From Tiliqua scincoides (lineage: Eukaryota > Chordata > Lepidosauria > Squamata > Scincidae), in assembly GCF_035046505.1 (NCBI RefSeq), contig NC_089822.1, positions 272,261,054-272,325,053 on the forward strand: a stretch of DNA of 64,000 bases, read 5' to 3'. A model generated the notes under the pieces. It worked only from the letters and a program-made list of their open reading frames with translations, searched no databases and was not told where the DNA came from. Each line of letters opens with the position of its first letter. Position 1 is the first letter of the stretch. A program made the translations under genes and the position numbers. This document shows, in pieces, positions 46,640 to 59,441 of the stretch.

Positions 46640-48173
46640 CTGCAAGAACCAGGCTGGGATCTGGCCATTTCCAGGGATGCTGGATTTTGTCACCTGGGAG
46701 CGTCTGCTACTTCTGCGGTTTTCTGATGAGCTTCAAGGCTTACGGGTTCTGGGTAGTAATCACATTATTTCCATACTTCACTGTGCCCTGAAATGTTTGT
46801 GCTGATGGGAAGCTCCAGATATAAGAATATTCTCCTCCTAGACGGGGGCTTCACTTGTGACCCTTGTCCTCTGAACAACCACTCCCCCCTCCCCCCAGAA
46901 CAATCCCATACCTTTACAACAGCTACCCAGGACCAAAGGACTGAGTCTCTTGAGTTTCACAGGGAGTTAGAAAGAAGCTGTCAGTGTTGGGTTTGGCTTT
47001 TATAATTATTATCTGTTTTTGCCTTGACTGAGGTGGGAGCTGTTTTATCCATTACTACATGATGGTTGTCTTACACAATTACCTATTATTGCTTTAATCA
47101 ACTGCTGTGTTGCCTATTATCACTTCAATTGACAATAGACAATATTGTTGCTTTAATTAGCAATATTTTGGGTTCAGGTACGATTGTGCGGAATGAGTGA
47201 GATCTGCTGATGCTGGATTTGCTTCCAGAAGGCTGAACCAGGGACGGGCACAGGGAGCTGCATGTCCTTGGAGGGATGGGGCAGGATGACCTCAGAGATC
47301 TGGACTGGAGAGAAGAACTTCCTTGGATTGATGAGGAATAGTTGGGACTGTGAGATCTTTTCATGTTGAGGTGTTGACACTAAGAAACCTCCCTACGTGC
47401 AAGTCTCTGGCAGAGGAAGCACAGATGGAGCTGGGAGAGGGGACAACCCAAGGTCAGGCAGTGCTGTCACCGCCCAGTGCTAGGAAAAATCCCTATTCCT
47501 AAAATGGGGCCACAAAGGAGGATGAAAACAGCCAGTGGGGTCCGGGCCTGAGAGAGAAGCCAACCAGACACCACAGGGAGGATGGTCACAATGCACCCCC
47601 AGCCGTCCCTTGCATCTGCTGTCAACTCGAGCTGGACACAAACAGCCCAGTTGAATCACCACGTCATCTGCAAACCAACATGGAGGAGGCAGTTTTAGCC
47701 TTTAGAACAGCAGGGAGAGGTTGAAAGAGCAGAGCAGGCACTGATTGAATGACTTCTGGGTATAATTGAAAGGAGCGGAAAAAGCGAATTGTCAAAAAAC
47801 AAGCCATCAGAAAGCAGGGAATGCCTGTATTCAAGAAGGTTGCATATAAAAGTCAGGCATATAGGTCAGGTTGCATATAAAAGTCAGGAATATAGAACAC
47901 AACAGACTAAAAATAATAAAAGCAGCTTCCTCAAACTTACTAAAACCCAGCACTCACCCAGGTAAGCATCTGTTTCGCCAAACTCCTTTTCTGAGTTTTG
48001 CCTAAAGAACTTCTGCCGGCTTTGAACCAATTAATTCCCCCAGCTTAACCACAGCTAGATCTAGCGACCTGCAAAAACTACCCCTGTACCTCAGCACCAA
48101 GCCAGAAGGAGACTAGGAGGTGGCTGGCTTGCCTGTGAGTCTGCAGGGTCCCTCCTTCAATCAGCAGCCCTTA
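46640..48173. other. Non-coding right-arm sequence, no gene seen
   Basis: Mirror of left 11,610-13,065. Short duplicated word GGTTGCATATAAAAGTCAGG at about 47,840-47,890. No open, spliced or known-protein frame. Confidence 0.5.
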
Positions 48174-50130
48174 CATAAGAACATAAGAACAGCCCCACTG
48201 GATCAGACCAAAGGCCCATCTAGTCCAGCTTCCTGTATCTCACAGTGGCCCACCAAATGCCCCAGGAAGCACACCAGATAACAAGAAACCTCATCCTGGT
48301 GCCCATCCTTGCATCTGGCATTCTGACATAACCCATTTCTAAAATCAGGAGGTTGCACAAACACATCATGCCTTGTATCCCGTAATGGATTTTTCCTCCA
48401 GAAACTTGTCCAATCCCCTTTTAAAGGCGTCTAGGCTAGACGCCATCACCACATCCTGTGGCAAAGAGTTCCACAGACCAAGCACATGCTGAGTAAAGAA
48501 ATATTTTCTTTTGTCTGTTCTAACTCTCCCAACACACAATTTTAGTGGATGTCCCCTGGTTCTGGTGTTATGAGAGAGCGTAAAGTGCATCTCCCTATCC
48601 ACTCTGTCCATCCCCTGCATAATTTTGTATGTCTGAATCATGTCCCCCCTCAGGTGTCTCTTTTCTAGGCTGAAGAGGCCCAAACGCCGTATAAGGCGTT
48701 TCCTCATAAGGAAGGTGCCCCAGCCCTGTAATCATCTTAGTCGCTCTCTTTTGCACCTTTTCCATTTCCACTATGTCTTTTTTGAGATGCAGTGACTAGA
48801 ACTGGACGCAATACTCCAGCTGTGGCCTCACCATAGATTTGTACAACGGCATTATAATACTAGCCATTTTGTTCTCAATACCCTTCCTAATGATCCCAAG
48901 CATAGAATTGGCCTTCTTCACTGCCGCCGCACATTGGGTCGACACTTTCATCGACCTGTCCACCACCACCCCAAGATCTCTCTCTCCTGATCTGTCACAG
49001 ACAGCTCAGAACCCATCAGCCTATATCTAAAGTTTGATTTTTTGCCCCAATGTGCATGACTTTACACTTACTGACATTGAAGCGCATCTGCCATTTTGCT
49101 GCCCATTCTGCCAGTCTGGAGAGATCCTTCTGGAGCTCCTCACAATCACTTCTGGTCTTTACCACTCGGAAAAGTTTGGTGTCGTCTGCAAACTTAGCCA
49201 CTTCACTGCTCAACCCTGTCTCCAGGTCATTTATGAAGAGGTTGAAAAGCACCGGTCCCAGGACAGATCCTTGGGGCTCACCACTTTTCACCTCTCTCCA
49301 TTGTGAAAATTGCCCATTGACACCCACTCTCTGCTTCCTGGCCTCCAACCGGTTCTCAATCCATGAGAGGACCTGTCCTCTAATTTCCTGACTGTGGAGT
49401 TTTTTCAGTAGCCTTTGGTGAGGGACCGTGTCAAACGCCTTCTGAAAGTCCAGATATATAATGTCCATGGGTTCTCCCGCATCCATATGCCTGTTGACCT
49501 TTTCAAAGAATTCTATAAGGTTCGTGAGGCAAGACTTACCCTTACAGAAGCCATGCTGACTCTCCCTCAGCAAGGCCTGTTCATCTATGTGTTTTGAGAT
49601 CCTATCTTTGATGAGGCATTCCACCATCTTACCCGGTATGGATGTTAGGCTGACCGGCCTATAGTTTCCCGGGTCCCCCCTCTTTCACTTTTTAAAAATA
49701 GGCGTGACATTTGCTATTCTCCAATCTTCTGGCACCGTGGCCATTTTGAGGGACAAGTTGCATACCTTAGTCAAGAGATCTGCAACTTCATTCTTCAATT
49801 CCTTAATAACTCTTGGGAGGAGGCCATCACGGCCCGGTGACTTATTGATCTTTAATTTATCAATGAGGTCTGAAACATCTTCTCTTTCAACCTCTATCTG
49901 ACTTAATTCCTTGGTCAGGAGGGGCCATTCGGGCAGCGGTATCTGCCCGAGGTCCTCTGCTGTGAAGACAGATGCAAAGAACTCATTCAATTTCTCTGCC
50001 ATCTCTAAGTCTCCTTTTATCTCCCCTTTCCCTCCCTCTTCATCCAGAGGGCCAACCGCTTCTCTGGCGGGTTTCCTGCTTCTAACATATTTGAAGAAGC
50101 TTTTATTATTCCCCTTAATGTTGCTGGCCA
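48174..50130 (-). mobile_element. CR1 LINE, 2 kb, 5'-truncated (right arm only)
   Basis: Minus strand. It begins inside ORF2 (MASNIKGNNKSFFKYVRSRK), carries the polymerase (IIYLDFQKAFDTVPHQRLLK, KFADDTKLF), the C-terminal part ([33 protein letters not shown]) and a complete CR1 3' tail at 48,174. Stops interrupt it, for example after VTPIFKK near 49,685 and near 49,016. It shares about 1 kb with the CR1 at 22,850-24,189. The left arm has no CR1 at the corresponding place (about 11,595), so it postdates the duplication. Confidence 0.88.
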
Positions 50131-50139
50131 AATTTGAGG

Positions 50140-50240
50140 CTGCTGCTGAGGGGTGTGTGTGTGTCGGAGTTCTCTTTACTCGCTCTCCTGCTGCCCCCGT
50201 CCATCTGTAACAGGGCAGGAGGTGGTAGGAGGGACTGAGT
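50140..50240. repeat. Repeat block shared with 30,760-30,860
   Basis: GCTGCTGCTGAGGGGTGTGT to CCATCTGTAACAGGGCAGGA; lies between the CR1 5' end and resumed arm homology. Not present at the matching left-arm site. Confidence 0.55.
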
Positions 50241-51140
50241 GAGAGCCGGGACAGAAGCGGTGAAAAGGAGGAGGGTCACAAGCAGTAGCTTCAAGGCTTA
50301 CGAGGTGACCCAATCCTTGGCAGCCCTACTCAGAATTAGTCCCACTGTAGCCAGTCATTCAACGAGGGTTGCCCCTCCCTGCTTCTCCTTCTATCCTCCC
50401 TCAGAGAATGCCAACGCTTTGTCCAATGATAATCCCTTCCTTCCTTCCTATCAGAGATGGGAAACAGCTCAGTCCTGTCTCCCCCTCCAGCTCACATTAA
50501 CCCTTTCCTGCTGCTCACCCTGTTGGCCCCATGAGGTTCTTCACATCATAAAAACAGTAAGCACCTCTAGTCACAGGCAGACTCAAGTCAGCAGTCATGG
50601 GGATGTGTGCCAAGTCAATCTTTGTCCCTGTTGCAGCTGCAATGGGTCCCGCCCCATCGCTTGCAACTGCTTCCCCTCCAAATGTGACCAGAGCTACGCT
50701 CCGATCGCATGTGGGGGGGGGGGGTTCTGAGAGCTGAGGAGGCTGCACACCTCTGTTCTCTGGAAGGCTGACATCACTTCCAATTTTGGGTCGAAAACTG
50801 GAACCAACAATTTTCTCCTGGAGGCATTCTGTGAGCCTCCCTGGCCCTCACGCAGCCTCCCCGGCCCTTAGAACCCCCTCCAGTTGTGACTGGAGTGCAG
50901 CTCTGGTCCCATTTGGAGGGACAGCCCTTTAAGTTCTCCCCTGGGGTGGCACATCTTCCAGACACACTGCTGGACAGTCCTGGTCTGGATGGGTCCCAGG
51001 TCTGGTTACGTGGGTGTCCATCATCATTCCTTCTGGGGGGAGGTGTGGTGGACCAGAAGGACAGAGGATCGGGCTACCCCCACACAAGGCCAGTATTTTT
51101 CCACTCTGGGGAACTCTCCAGGCACGCAGGAGGACATAAG

Positions 51141-51664
51141 TGTCAGCTTGAATTCTGAGTGATGCAGAACCAAAGCTTACATGTTGGTTCAGGGAGCAGG
51201 TGCAGAGCAATGATTCAGCAGAATCAGCAAGCACCTGGGACAGGCACACCCTGGGTGTGACCAAGCCAAATACTGATTGGCTGAGCTGACTATATGAAGA
51301 TAGTCAGGAGGAGCCTCAAGTGCAGCAGTAGGGGAGTTGATGGTGTAACTGTGAGACTGCTGCCAGTGACTGAGGAGGCTGGATACTGTATGTATGTGAT
51401 ATTACTGACTTATGGACTGAACCTTTGACTGTGTATTATTGGAACAGATTTGGATTTGTTATACTGGAACTGACTGCTCTCCGTGCTGACTATTGGACTG
51501 TTAAATGACTACTCTATATGTGATATCCCTTGCTCAATACAACTGCTGAAAGTACTCTGCTGTAGTTGAAGTGTTGTTCTTGCAACCTGCTCATATTGGG
51601 ACAAGACTGGGAACCTACACCAATCCACTTATAATTTTATATAAGCCCCCCTTAAACCCCAACA
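51141..51664. mobile_element. Solo LTR (fossil), right arm only
   Basis: 524 bp, starting TGTCAGC and ending CCCAACA, with a 5-bp target duplication ATAAG (51,136-51,140 and 51,665-51,669). The left arm at about 9,370-9,380 has a single ATAAG and no LTR, which is a clean empty site. No internal genes, so it is a solo LTR; family not assigned. It is younger than the arm duplication. Confidence 0.8.
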
Positions 51665-51757
51665 ATAAGGACGGCCCCACTGGATCAGGCCGTAGGCCCA
51701 CATAGTCCAGCTTCCTGTATCTCACAGTGTCCCACCAAATGCCCCAGAAGATGCCCC
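51665..51757 (-). mobile_element. CR1 LINE tail (right arm)
   Basis: Mirror of 9,275-9,378. Its tail end was hit by the LTR at 51,141-51,664, giving the ATAAG duplication on both sides. Confidence 0.78.
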
Positions 51758-51785
51758 TTCCAATGGCACAACAATACCCTGAACA

Positions 51786-54700
51786 TTCTGGTAGCCTGAA
51801 CATTCTGGTACCCTGAACATCCGGGTAGATGGGACTCATCAGCCTAGGAAGGCAGCTCATCTAAGAGAAGGAAACTCTGACCTCAAACCTCCACTGCCTT
51901 GTGGCTACATCCAGTTGTGGAAAAGGCTTCAGGAGTCAACCTCGAGGCAAAATCAGGAGCCGGAGTCCCTTAGGCAGTTCATGGCTGAACACAGTCACGT
52001 TCTGGCAACTCCTGCGACGCCGCTGGAACCAACCGTATTGGCTTCTGCCTTTCCATTGGACCATTCCAGCGACGTGGAGAGGGGGGATTTGCTGCATGGG
52101 TAACAGCCTATCCTCCATACCTTCTTTACCCAGGCTTCGCGCACTGGAGAGGACACTCCAACTTCGCCATACGGCGTCGGCACAACACGGGAAGCAGCAG
52201 TTTACCGGTTATAAGTCTTTGCTCGATTGGCATAGAGCATGACGCCAGGGGCTGCTTCCGACGGTGGGAGAGATCATTGCATCTCATTGGGCAGCTACCA
52301 CCCGCCTTAAGCTGGGCAGTCCCCAGCCAGTAAGGTGTTGCCTTGCCACGGTCCGTTAACCTCATGGGGTGCGTGGGGTTTAGGGTGAAAACCGACAAGC
52401 GGATCGACAACTCTGCACCATGCAACAGAAAACAGAAAACTACTGCCCTAAAGCTGGGCACCTGGAACGTTAGGACAATGACACCTGGCTTCTCTGATGA
52501 CCTGCAAGAAATAGACGACGCACGCAAAACAGCTGTCATCGACATGGAGCTGAGCAGACTGCAGATGGACATCGTCGCCCTTCAAGAGACTAGGCTGCCA
52601 GATTCCGGATCTGTCAGGGAGAGAAATTTCTCATTTTTCTGGCAGGGAAAACCACCAAACGAAACCAGGGAACATGGCGTTGGCTTTGCGGTCAGAAATA
52701 CCCTGCTGAAATCCATCATCCCACCTACTGTGGGAAGTGAAAGAATTTTGTCCCTGCAGCTCCAGTCATCAGCAGGACCTGTCACTCTCATCAGTGCTTA
52801 TGCACCGACTCTGTTGTCTCCAGTAGAAGCCAAAGACAAATTCTATGATGACCTGGCCACCACTGTCAAGAAAATCCCTGTAAAAGAGCCATTGTTCATC
52901 CTCGGCGATTTCAATGCTAGAGTTGGTGCTGATAACAGTTCATGGCCCACTTGCTTAGGTCAGTTTGGCACTGGGAGGATGAACGAAAATGGCCAACGCC
53001 TGCTAGAGTTTTGCTGTCATCACGGTCTCTGTGTCAGCAACACGTTCTTCAACACAAAGCCCCAACATAGAGTCTCTTGGAGACATCCAAGATCAAAGCA
53101 CTGGCACCAGCTCGACCTGATCCTCACCAGACGCTCCAGCCTTCCCAGCATCAAGATCACACGCAGTTATCATGGTGCTGCCTGCGACACTGACCACTCC
53201 TTGGTGTGCAGCAGAGTGAAACTGCAAACAAAGCGACTGTATCACACGAAAAAGGAAGGAAGACCTCGCATTGATACCAGCAAGACCCGGGATCAGAGAA
53301 AAGTGGAGGAATTTGCACAAGCGCTTGAGGAATCTCTTCCAGGCCCGGCCGATGCAAACGCATCCAACAGATGGGAACATTTCAAGAATACCGTTTACAA
53401 CACCGCCTTGTCCATATTTGGCAAGAAGACCAACAAGGCGCCAGAATGGTTTGAAGCCCACTCTGAGGAGTTGACACCAGTCATTGAGGAAAAGAGGAGA
53501 GCTCAAGCAGCATACAAGGCCTGTCCCAGTGAGCGCAACCTGCAGGTCCTCCGAACTGCTCGCAGCAAAGTCCAACAGACTGCCAGGAGATGTGCTAACG
53601 ACTACTGGCTCCAGCTCTGTTCCGAGATACAGATAGCAGCTGACACGGGCAACATCAAGGGGATGTATGATGGTATCAAGCAGGCCCTAGGTCCAACACA
53701 GAGGAAAATTGCCCCTCTGAAGTCTGCCACAGGCGAGGTCATCCAGGATCGGGCGCAGCAGATGGAACGCTGGGTGCAGCACTACTCTGAGCTATATTCC
53801 AGAGAAAATGTAGTCACCGAAGAAGCACTGAACAACATTGAGTGCCTGCCTGTGCTGGAAGAGCTTGACAGTGAACCAACCCTAGAACAACTTCACGTGG
53901 CCCTGGACTCCCTTGCCTTTGGCAGGGCACCTGGAAAAGACAGCATCCCTGCTGAAGTCCTAAAATGCTGCAAAGAGATCATCGTCACTGAGCTGCATGA
54001 AATCCTCTGTCTCTGCTGGAGAGAAGGTGGAGTACCTCAAGACATGAGGGATGCAAACATCATCACGCTGTACAAGAACAAAGGTGACAGGGGTGACTGC
54101 AACAACTACCGCGGCATCTCTCTCCTTAGCGTTGTAGGAAAGCTGTTTGCCCGAGTTGTACTAAAGAGGCTCCAGGTACTTGCAGAGAGCGTCTATCCAG
54201 AATTGCAGTGTGGATTCCGAGCCAACAGGTCCACCACTGATATGGTATTCTCCCTTAGACAACTGCAGGAGAAATGCAGGGAACAACGACAGCCACTCTT
54301 TATAGCCTTCATAGATCTCACAAAGGCTTTCGACCTGGTCAGCAGAGACGGCCTCTTCAAGATTCTCCCCAAGATTGAATGTCCACCCAGGCTCCTCAGC
54401 ATCATCAGATCTTTCCACAAGGACATGAAGGGCACTGTTGTCTTCGATGGCTCCACATCAGACCCATTTGACATCCGAAGCGGAGTGAAGCAGGGCTGTG
54501 TTCTTGCACCAACCTTGTTTGGGATTTTCTTCGCTGTCCTGCTGAAGCAGGCCTTTGGAACTGCAACAGAAGGCATCTATCTCCGGACCAGATCAGACGG
54601 AAAGCTCTTCAACCTCTCCAGACTGAGAGCAAAATCCAAAGTCCAGCTGAAATGTCTGCGTGACTTCCTCTTTGCCGACGATGCGGCTGTCACTACCCAC

Positions 54701-55655
54701 TCTGCCGAAGATCTCCAGTAGCTCATGGATCGTTTTAGCAAGGCCTGCCAAGATTTTGGACTGACAATCAGCCTGAAGAAAACACAGGTCATGGTTCAGG
54801 ATGTGGACTCACCTCCCTGCATTACAATCTCTGAGCATGAACTGGAGGTTGTCCATGACTTTGTGTACCTTGGCTCAACGATCTCCAACACTCTTTCTCT
54901 CGATACCGAGCTAAACAAGCGCATCGGTAAAGCAGCTACCACGTTTTCCAGACTCACAAAGAGAGTCTGGTCCAACAAGAAGCTGACGGAACATACCAAG
55001 ATCCAGGTCTACAGAGCTTGCGTCCTGAGTACTCTTCTGTACTGCAGCGAGTCATGGACTCTTCGCTCACAACAGGAGAGGAAACTGAGCGCTTTCCACA
55101 TGCGCTGCCTCCGACGCATCCTCGGCATCACCTGGCAGGACAAAGTTCCAAACAACACAGTCCTGGAACGTGCTGGAATCCCTAGCATGTATTCACTGCT
55201 GAAACAGAGACGCCTGCGTTGGCTTGGTCATGTCGTGAGAATGGATGATGGCCGGATCCCAAAGGATCTCCTCTATGGAGAACTTGTGCAAGGAAAGCGC
55301 CCTACAGGTAGACCACAGCTGCAATACAAGGACATCTGCAAGAGGGATCTGAAGGCCTTAGGGATGGACCTCAACAAGTGGGAAACCCTGGCCTCTGAGC
55401 GGCCCGCTTGGAGGCAGGCTGTGCAGCATGGCCTTTCCCAGTTTGAAGAGACACTTGGCCAACAGTCTGAGGCTAAGAGGCAAAGAAGGAAGGCCCATAG
55501 CCAGGGAGACAGACCAGGGACAGACTGCACTTGCTCCTGGTGTGGAAGGGATTGTCACTCCCGGATTGGCCTTTTCAGCCACACTAGACGCTGTGCCAGA
55601 ACCACCTTTCAGAGCGCGATACCATAGTCTTTCGAGACTGAAGGTTGCCAATACA
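51786..55655 (+). mobile_element. Full-length RTE-like LINE (right arm only)
   Basis: 3.87 kb, flanked by a perfect 13-bp target duplication AATACCCTGAACA (51,773-51,785 and 55,656-55,668). The left arm near 9,250-9,265 has the single, empty site. It has a 5' leader of about 0.55 kb (with a short CCTGAACATTCTGGTA-type tandem at its start), one large reading frame, and a 3' end with the conserved ACCATAGTCTTTCGAGACTG tail and no poly-A. It is the reference copy for all the other RTE-like pieces in the window and lies about 0.5 kb upstream of the right V2R. Confidence 0.93.
52343..55627 (+). CDS. RTE-like LINE endonuclease-reverse transcriptase, one in-frame TAG
   Basis: A frame of about 1,094 codons. 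The N-terminus is an APE endonuclease (GTWNVRTM, VALQETRLP, LISAYAPT, FILGDFNARVG, DTDHSLV), then a reverse transcriptase (APGKDSIPAEV, YRGISLLSVVGK, FIDLTKAFDLV, GVKQGCVLAPTLF, LFADDAAVT), then YCSESWTL and [20 protein letters not shown], ending in a C2HC-type finger ([20 protein letters not shown]). A single TAG at 54,719-54,721, just after the FADD box, splits it; the frame is otherwise continuous, so the codon was probably CAG. The clade is RTE-superclade-like, not pinned. The start could be 52,343 or a later ATG. Confidence 0.88.
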
Positions 55656-55750
55656 AATACCCTGAACAGATCCAGTGCCTCTTCAGGCAGCTTTGCTAAG
55701 CTCAAGTGATCCCACTGCTGACCCCTGGCAGAGTCTGGAACTGCATTCTT

Positions 55751-55866
55751 GCAAACATGTTTTCTCCAGCTCACACCTGCGCATGGGGGCACACAGGGAG
55801 TCCAGGTGTTGCACTGATGACTGCCCTCACTGTTATTACCCAAATCACGGTGTTCTATTCTCCAAG
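55751..55866 (+). promoter_or_regulatory. Conserved block upstream of right V2R exon 1
   Basis: Counterpart of 9,060-9,180, lying 270-390 bp before the right V2R ATG and just inside the right flank of the RTE-like LINE insertion, which therefore sits only about 480 bp from the coding start. Function as a promoter is inferred from position only. Confidence 0.3.
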
Positions 55867-56137
55867 GTCAAGGAATTATTTTTTCTTAAAGATCACTTTT
55901 AACTTCATAAACAGAGACTGTGTCTGAAGAAATAGCTGCAGAAATAGCTTCTGGTTCACAGAGAGCTCGGAATGGGAATTCGGCCAGTCAGGGCCTCTGC
56001 TGTGAAGCTTCATATCACCCCCTTCAGATGCAAGCCACTGAAAGGACTTGCAGCCTCCGCCTGGACTGCAGCCTTCGCCTGGCAAGACGGTCTTGGCTTC
56101 CAATCCGCGGCTGGTGTTGGAGAGCAGATGCTGGGAG

Positions 56138-56358
56138 ATGACTGCAGCAGGGGTGCCCAGACTGCTGCTGCTGCTCCTGGTCCCTGTGGCCTGGGGGGGC
56201 CTAAAGGCAAAGTGCCCCCAGTCTGTGATCAGGGAGCAGAAGGAGCTGCTCAATTATTACAGGCCAGGAGACTACCTCCTCGGTGGGGCCGTTTCCACAA
56301 ACCTTGCCTTCTTTCAGCCACGGCCCTTGACTGAGCCTCCCTCAACCAGCATTTCCAT
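56138..56358 (+). CDS. V2R right copy, exon 1 (signal peptide and N-terminus)
   Basis: The ATG at 56138 is followed by a leucine-rich signal peptide and the [11 protein letters not shown] motif. An upstream in-frame ATG at about 56,048 exists, but the stretch before 56,138 is hydrophilic and lies upstream of the signal peptide, so 56,138 is preferred. The donor is GTAAGT at 56,359. Confidence 0.88.
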
Positions 56359-59300
56359 GTAAGTCAAGAGGGGCTGGTGATGAGGGCTTGGTGGCTGCTA
56401 CAGCCCCTTCTGATGTTGTGGCTTCCAGCCACCCCAAAGGGGGGGGCCTTTTCCTGCTGTGTCATTGTCTTGGGTAAATCAGTAATCACCAGACACACCA
56501 GTCACCTTATGGGGGAAAATCTGGGAATGCATCCACATACTAAGGCACCATTTGGCACGCAGTCTGCCACTTCACATCTGTAGTCCTCACACTTGGGGGG
56601 AGTTGTCCATCTGTTTGTCTGTCCCCCGCTCACTGGTGGTGGTTTGAAACCTAGATCTGGGCTCCTTGTAGCAGGTCCACATCTCCACCATCTGCAGCCT
56701 GAGCAGTGAGTCAGGCAGTTGCAGTTCTCTGCAGTCCTCAACCCTCCTCTGCCTTCCCCAAAGAGACTGCTTACGGAAAACACATCAACAACTGACTCCC
56801 AGTTTCTCCCCCTTCCCCCAACCTCACAAGTCATGAGCCTGGCCAGGCAGAATGATCAATGATGACTTAATTAATTCCCCTGCAGTCCGCAAAGTTTCAA
56901 TTCAACCCCTGAGCAGTCACTGAGCCCTGCAGGGCTTCTCAGGTGGGTGCAAATGCTCTTGCCATTGCTGCTGCGAGGGAAAAGTGCTGCATGAATCTTC
57001 CCCCCCAAAGGTGATGGCAAAAATTCCCCCTCCCAGCCCCTAACAGAGAGAGCACCTGCTTTGCATGTCAGGTTCAATCCCTCGCAGTCCAGCCTTTGAA
57101 AGATCTCCACCTGACACCCTGAGGAGCTGCTGCCAGTCAGCGGGCAATACTGAGCTCAGGGGCCAAGGGACTGACTCAGTCCAGGCAGCCTTAGATGCTC
57201 ACCTGTGCAGAGGATGGGGTTGGGGAGGGGCCCTGCACTGGCTTCCTTTTAGAGTGGAAAGGGTTGGTCACCTCACAGCATGGATGTCCAGCCTGACACG
57301 CCCAAACCCTCATATGGGAATCCCCTCATGTTTCAGAACTAGACCTGGAGTAGCCACAATTCTGACCCCCAGCAAAATGCAGACCTTTGCATCAAAAACC
57401 CAGCACAGTCCTTTTGTTTCAGGAAAGGAGCCACACGGAACTGGCTCATCCTGTCCTTCCTGTTTGCCACTGAGAAGATCAACCAGGACCCCAGGCTCTT
57501 GCCCAATGTCACTCTGGGCTACAACATCTACGACACCTATTCTGATGCCCAAGTGACTTCTGATGCCCTTGTAGACCTGCTCTCCACTGGAGAGACACGT
57601 GTCCCAAACTACAGCTGTGGAAGGCAGAGACGGCTGCTGGCAGTTCTTGAAGGGGCTGAAGCTGACCTCTCCAGCCATATTTCAGCCATGTTGACTGCCT
57701 ACAAAATTCCGCAGGTGAGAGTGGGTGGAGGGCACAGGCTGTGACTCGTCCCACGTGGCTGCCTCCCATCCAAAAATGAGGTGGGGGCATGCAGTGTGTG
57801 AGAAGGCTGAACAGAGAAGCACTGCCTAGTTCCGTGGACATGTCCTTGCAGTGGGTGGGGGCTTCCTTGCATCAAAATGAAACAGGGTTTTGCTCACTGT
57901 TAACAAGCTCAGGCCGCCAAATATGTGACCTGAAGAGAAATCCAAACATCCATCTCTCCTTTCCCTTCCCAGGTCAGTTATGCTTTCACGGCTCGTGGTC
58001 TCAATGACAGAACTCGGTCCCCCTTTTTCTATCGGATGGTCCCCAAAGAGCCCCAGTACGTGGGGGTGGTCGGGCTGCTCCTGCACTTCCAGTGGTCCTG
58101 GGTCGCTTTGGTTGCTGCAGACACTGACAATGGAGAGCGCTTCATCAGGACCTTGACGCCCCTGTTAACTCAGAGCAGCATTTGTGTCGCTTACTCCCAG
58201 AGCATTTCGGGGCTAACTACAGGTAAAGTGCTGCTCCGTAAGGAATCACTCCTCAAGGAGAGACAAGTCAATGTGTTCCTTTACTATGCAGAGACCGGTT
58301 CCTTTGTACATGTCATGTTCGTGATACAACGGGAAGTTGAATTCTTAATAAAACCCAAAGTGGGGAAAATCTGGATCACAACAGCCTTTTGGGACATCAG
58401 CTTGGAGCTGAGTTTCAGTCGTTTATCTTTCCAGCACATTCAGGGTCTTTTTTCCTTCTCCATCCAGTCAATGAAAAGGATAAATTACAATGGTTTTGGA
58501 AAGCTTCTCTTCACCTGGCAGCGGTTAGTGGAGGGGGGATTTCACTGTTCGTTTCCAAAGCCTGTTCTGTCCGTGAAAGGCTGGACGAGGTGCAGAGAAA
58601 GACCGCAGCCCCTGCCTTGGGACGTGATGGAAAGAGCCCTGACCCAGGACAGCTATGCCATCCACAGCGCTGTCCAGGCCGTGGCGCAAGCCTTACACGC
58701 CGCGTCTTCGTCTCGAATCTGGCGGAGGGTGGTGGAGGACGGAGGCAGCCTGGAGGTTCCGAGGGTGCAGGCATGGCAGGTACTCCTCTCCCCACCCAGA
58801 CAGTCAGGGCTACTGATGGGCTTTGGAACAAGCTCAGAAGGAAGTGAAATGGCACGTAACTTTCAGGGAAATCCAGTAGTGAATCTCCCTGCACAGGTCC
58901 TTCTCTCTGCCCCTCCAAGTGGCTCCAGGGGACACAGACTATCCAGCAGCAGCCCCCGGGCCGGGCCTAGGAGAGGGGGTAAAGGGGGTAATTTGTACCC
59001 AGGTAAAAAGGGAGCCAAAGGAGGGGGCCCAGAAATTTCCTGGAATCTGACATTTTCCAATCTCACCCAGACTCACTGCCCACATAGGATGCTGGGGGCA
59101 TTACCGTGGGCACATGGCAGCAACCACAAGTCATACTCACCAGGCCCAGGAACATTCCTTAACAGTGTCACTTCTGATAAGAGGATCCACTTATCATGAA
59201 GGAGTGTAGAGGAGCTCAGGAAGGGGCCCAAAAGAATCTTTGTACCCACTGAGAAGATTCCTCTCAGTGGCCCTGCCCCAAGGTGCCACTATCACTTGGG

Positions 59301-59387
59301 GGACACTTTGCTTGCTCTGCCTGCCCCTTCCTGCTGCCCCCCCACCAGCCTGGACTGCCACACTGGCCACCATCAGCCCCACTGGCA

Positions 59388-59441
<54 letters not shown>

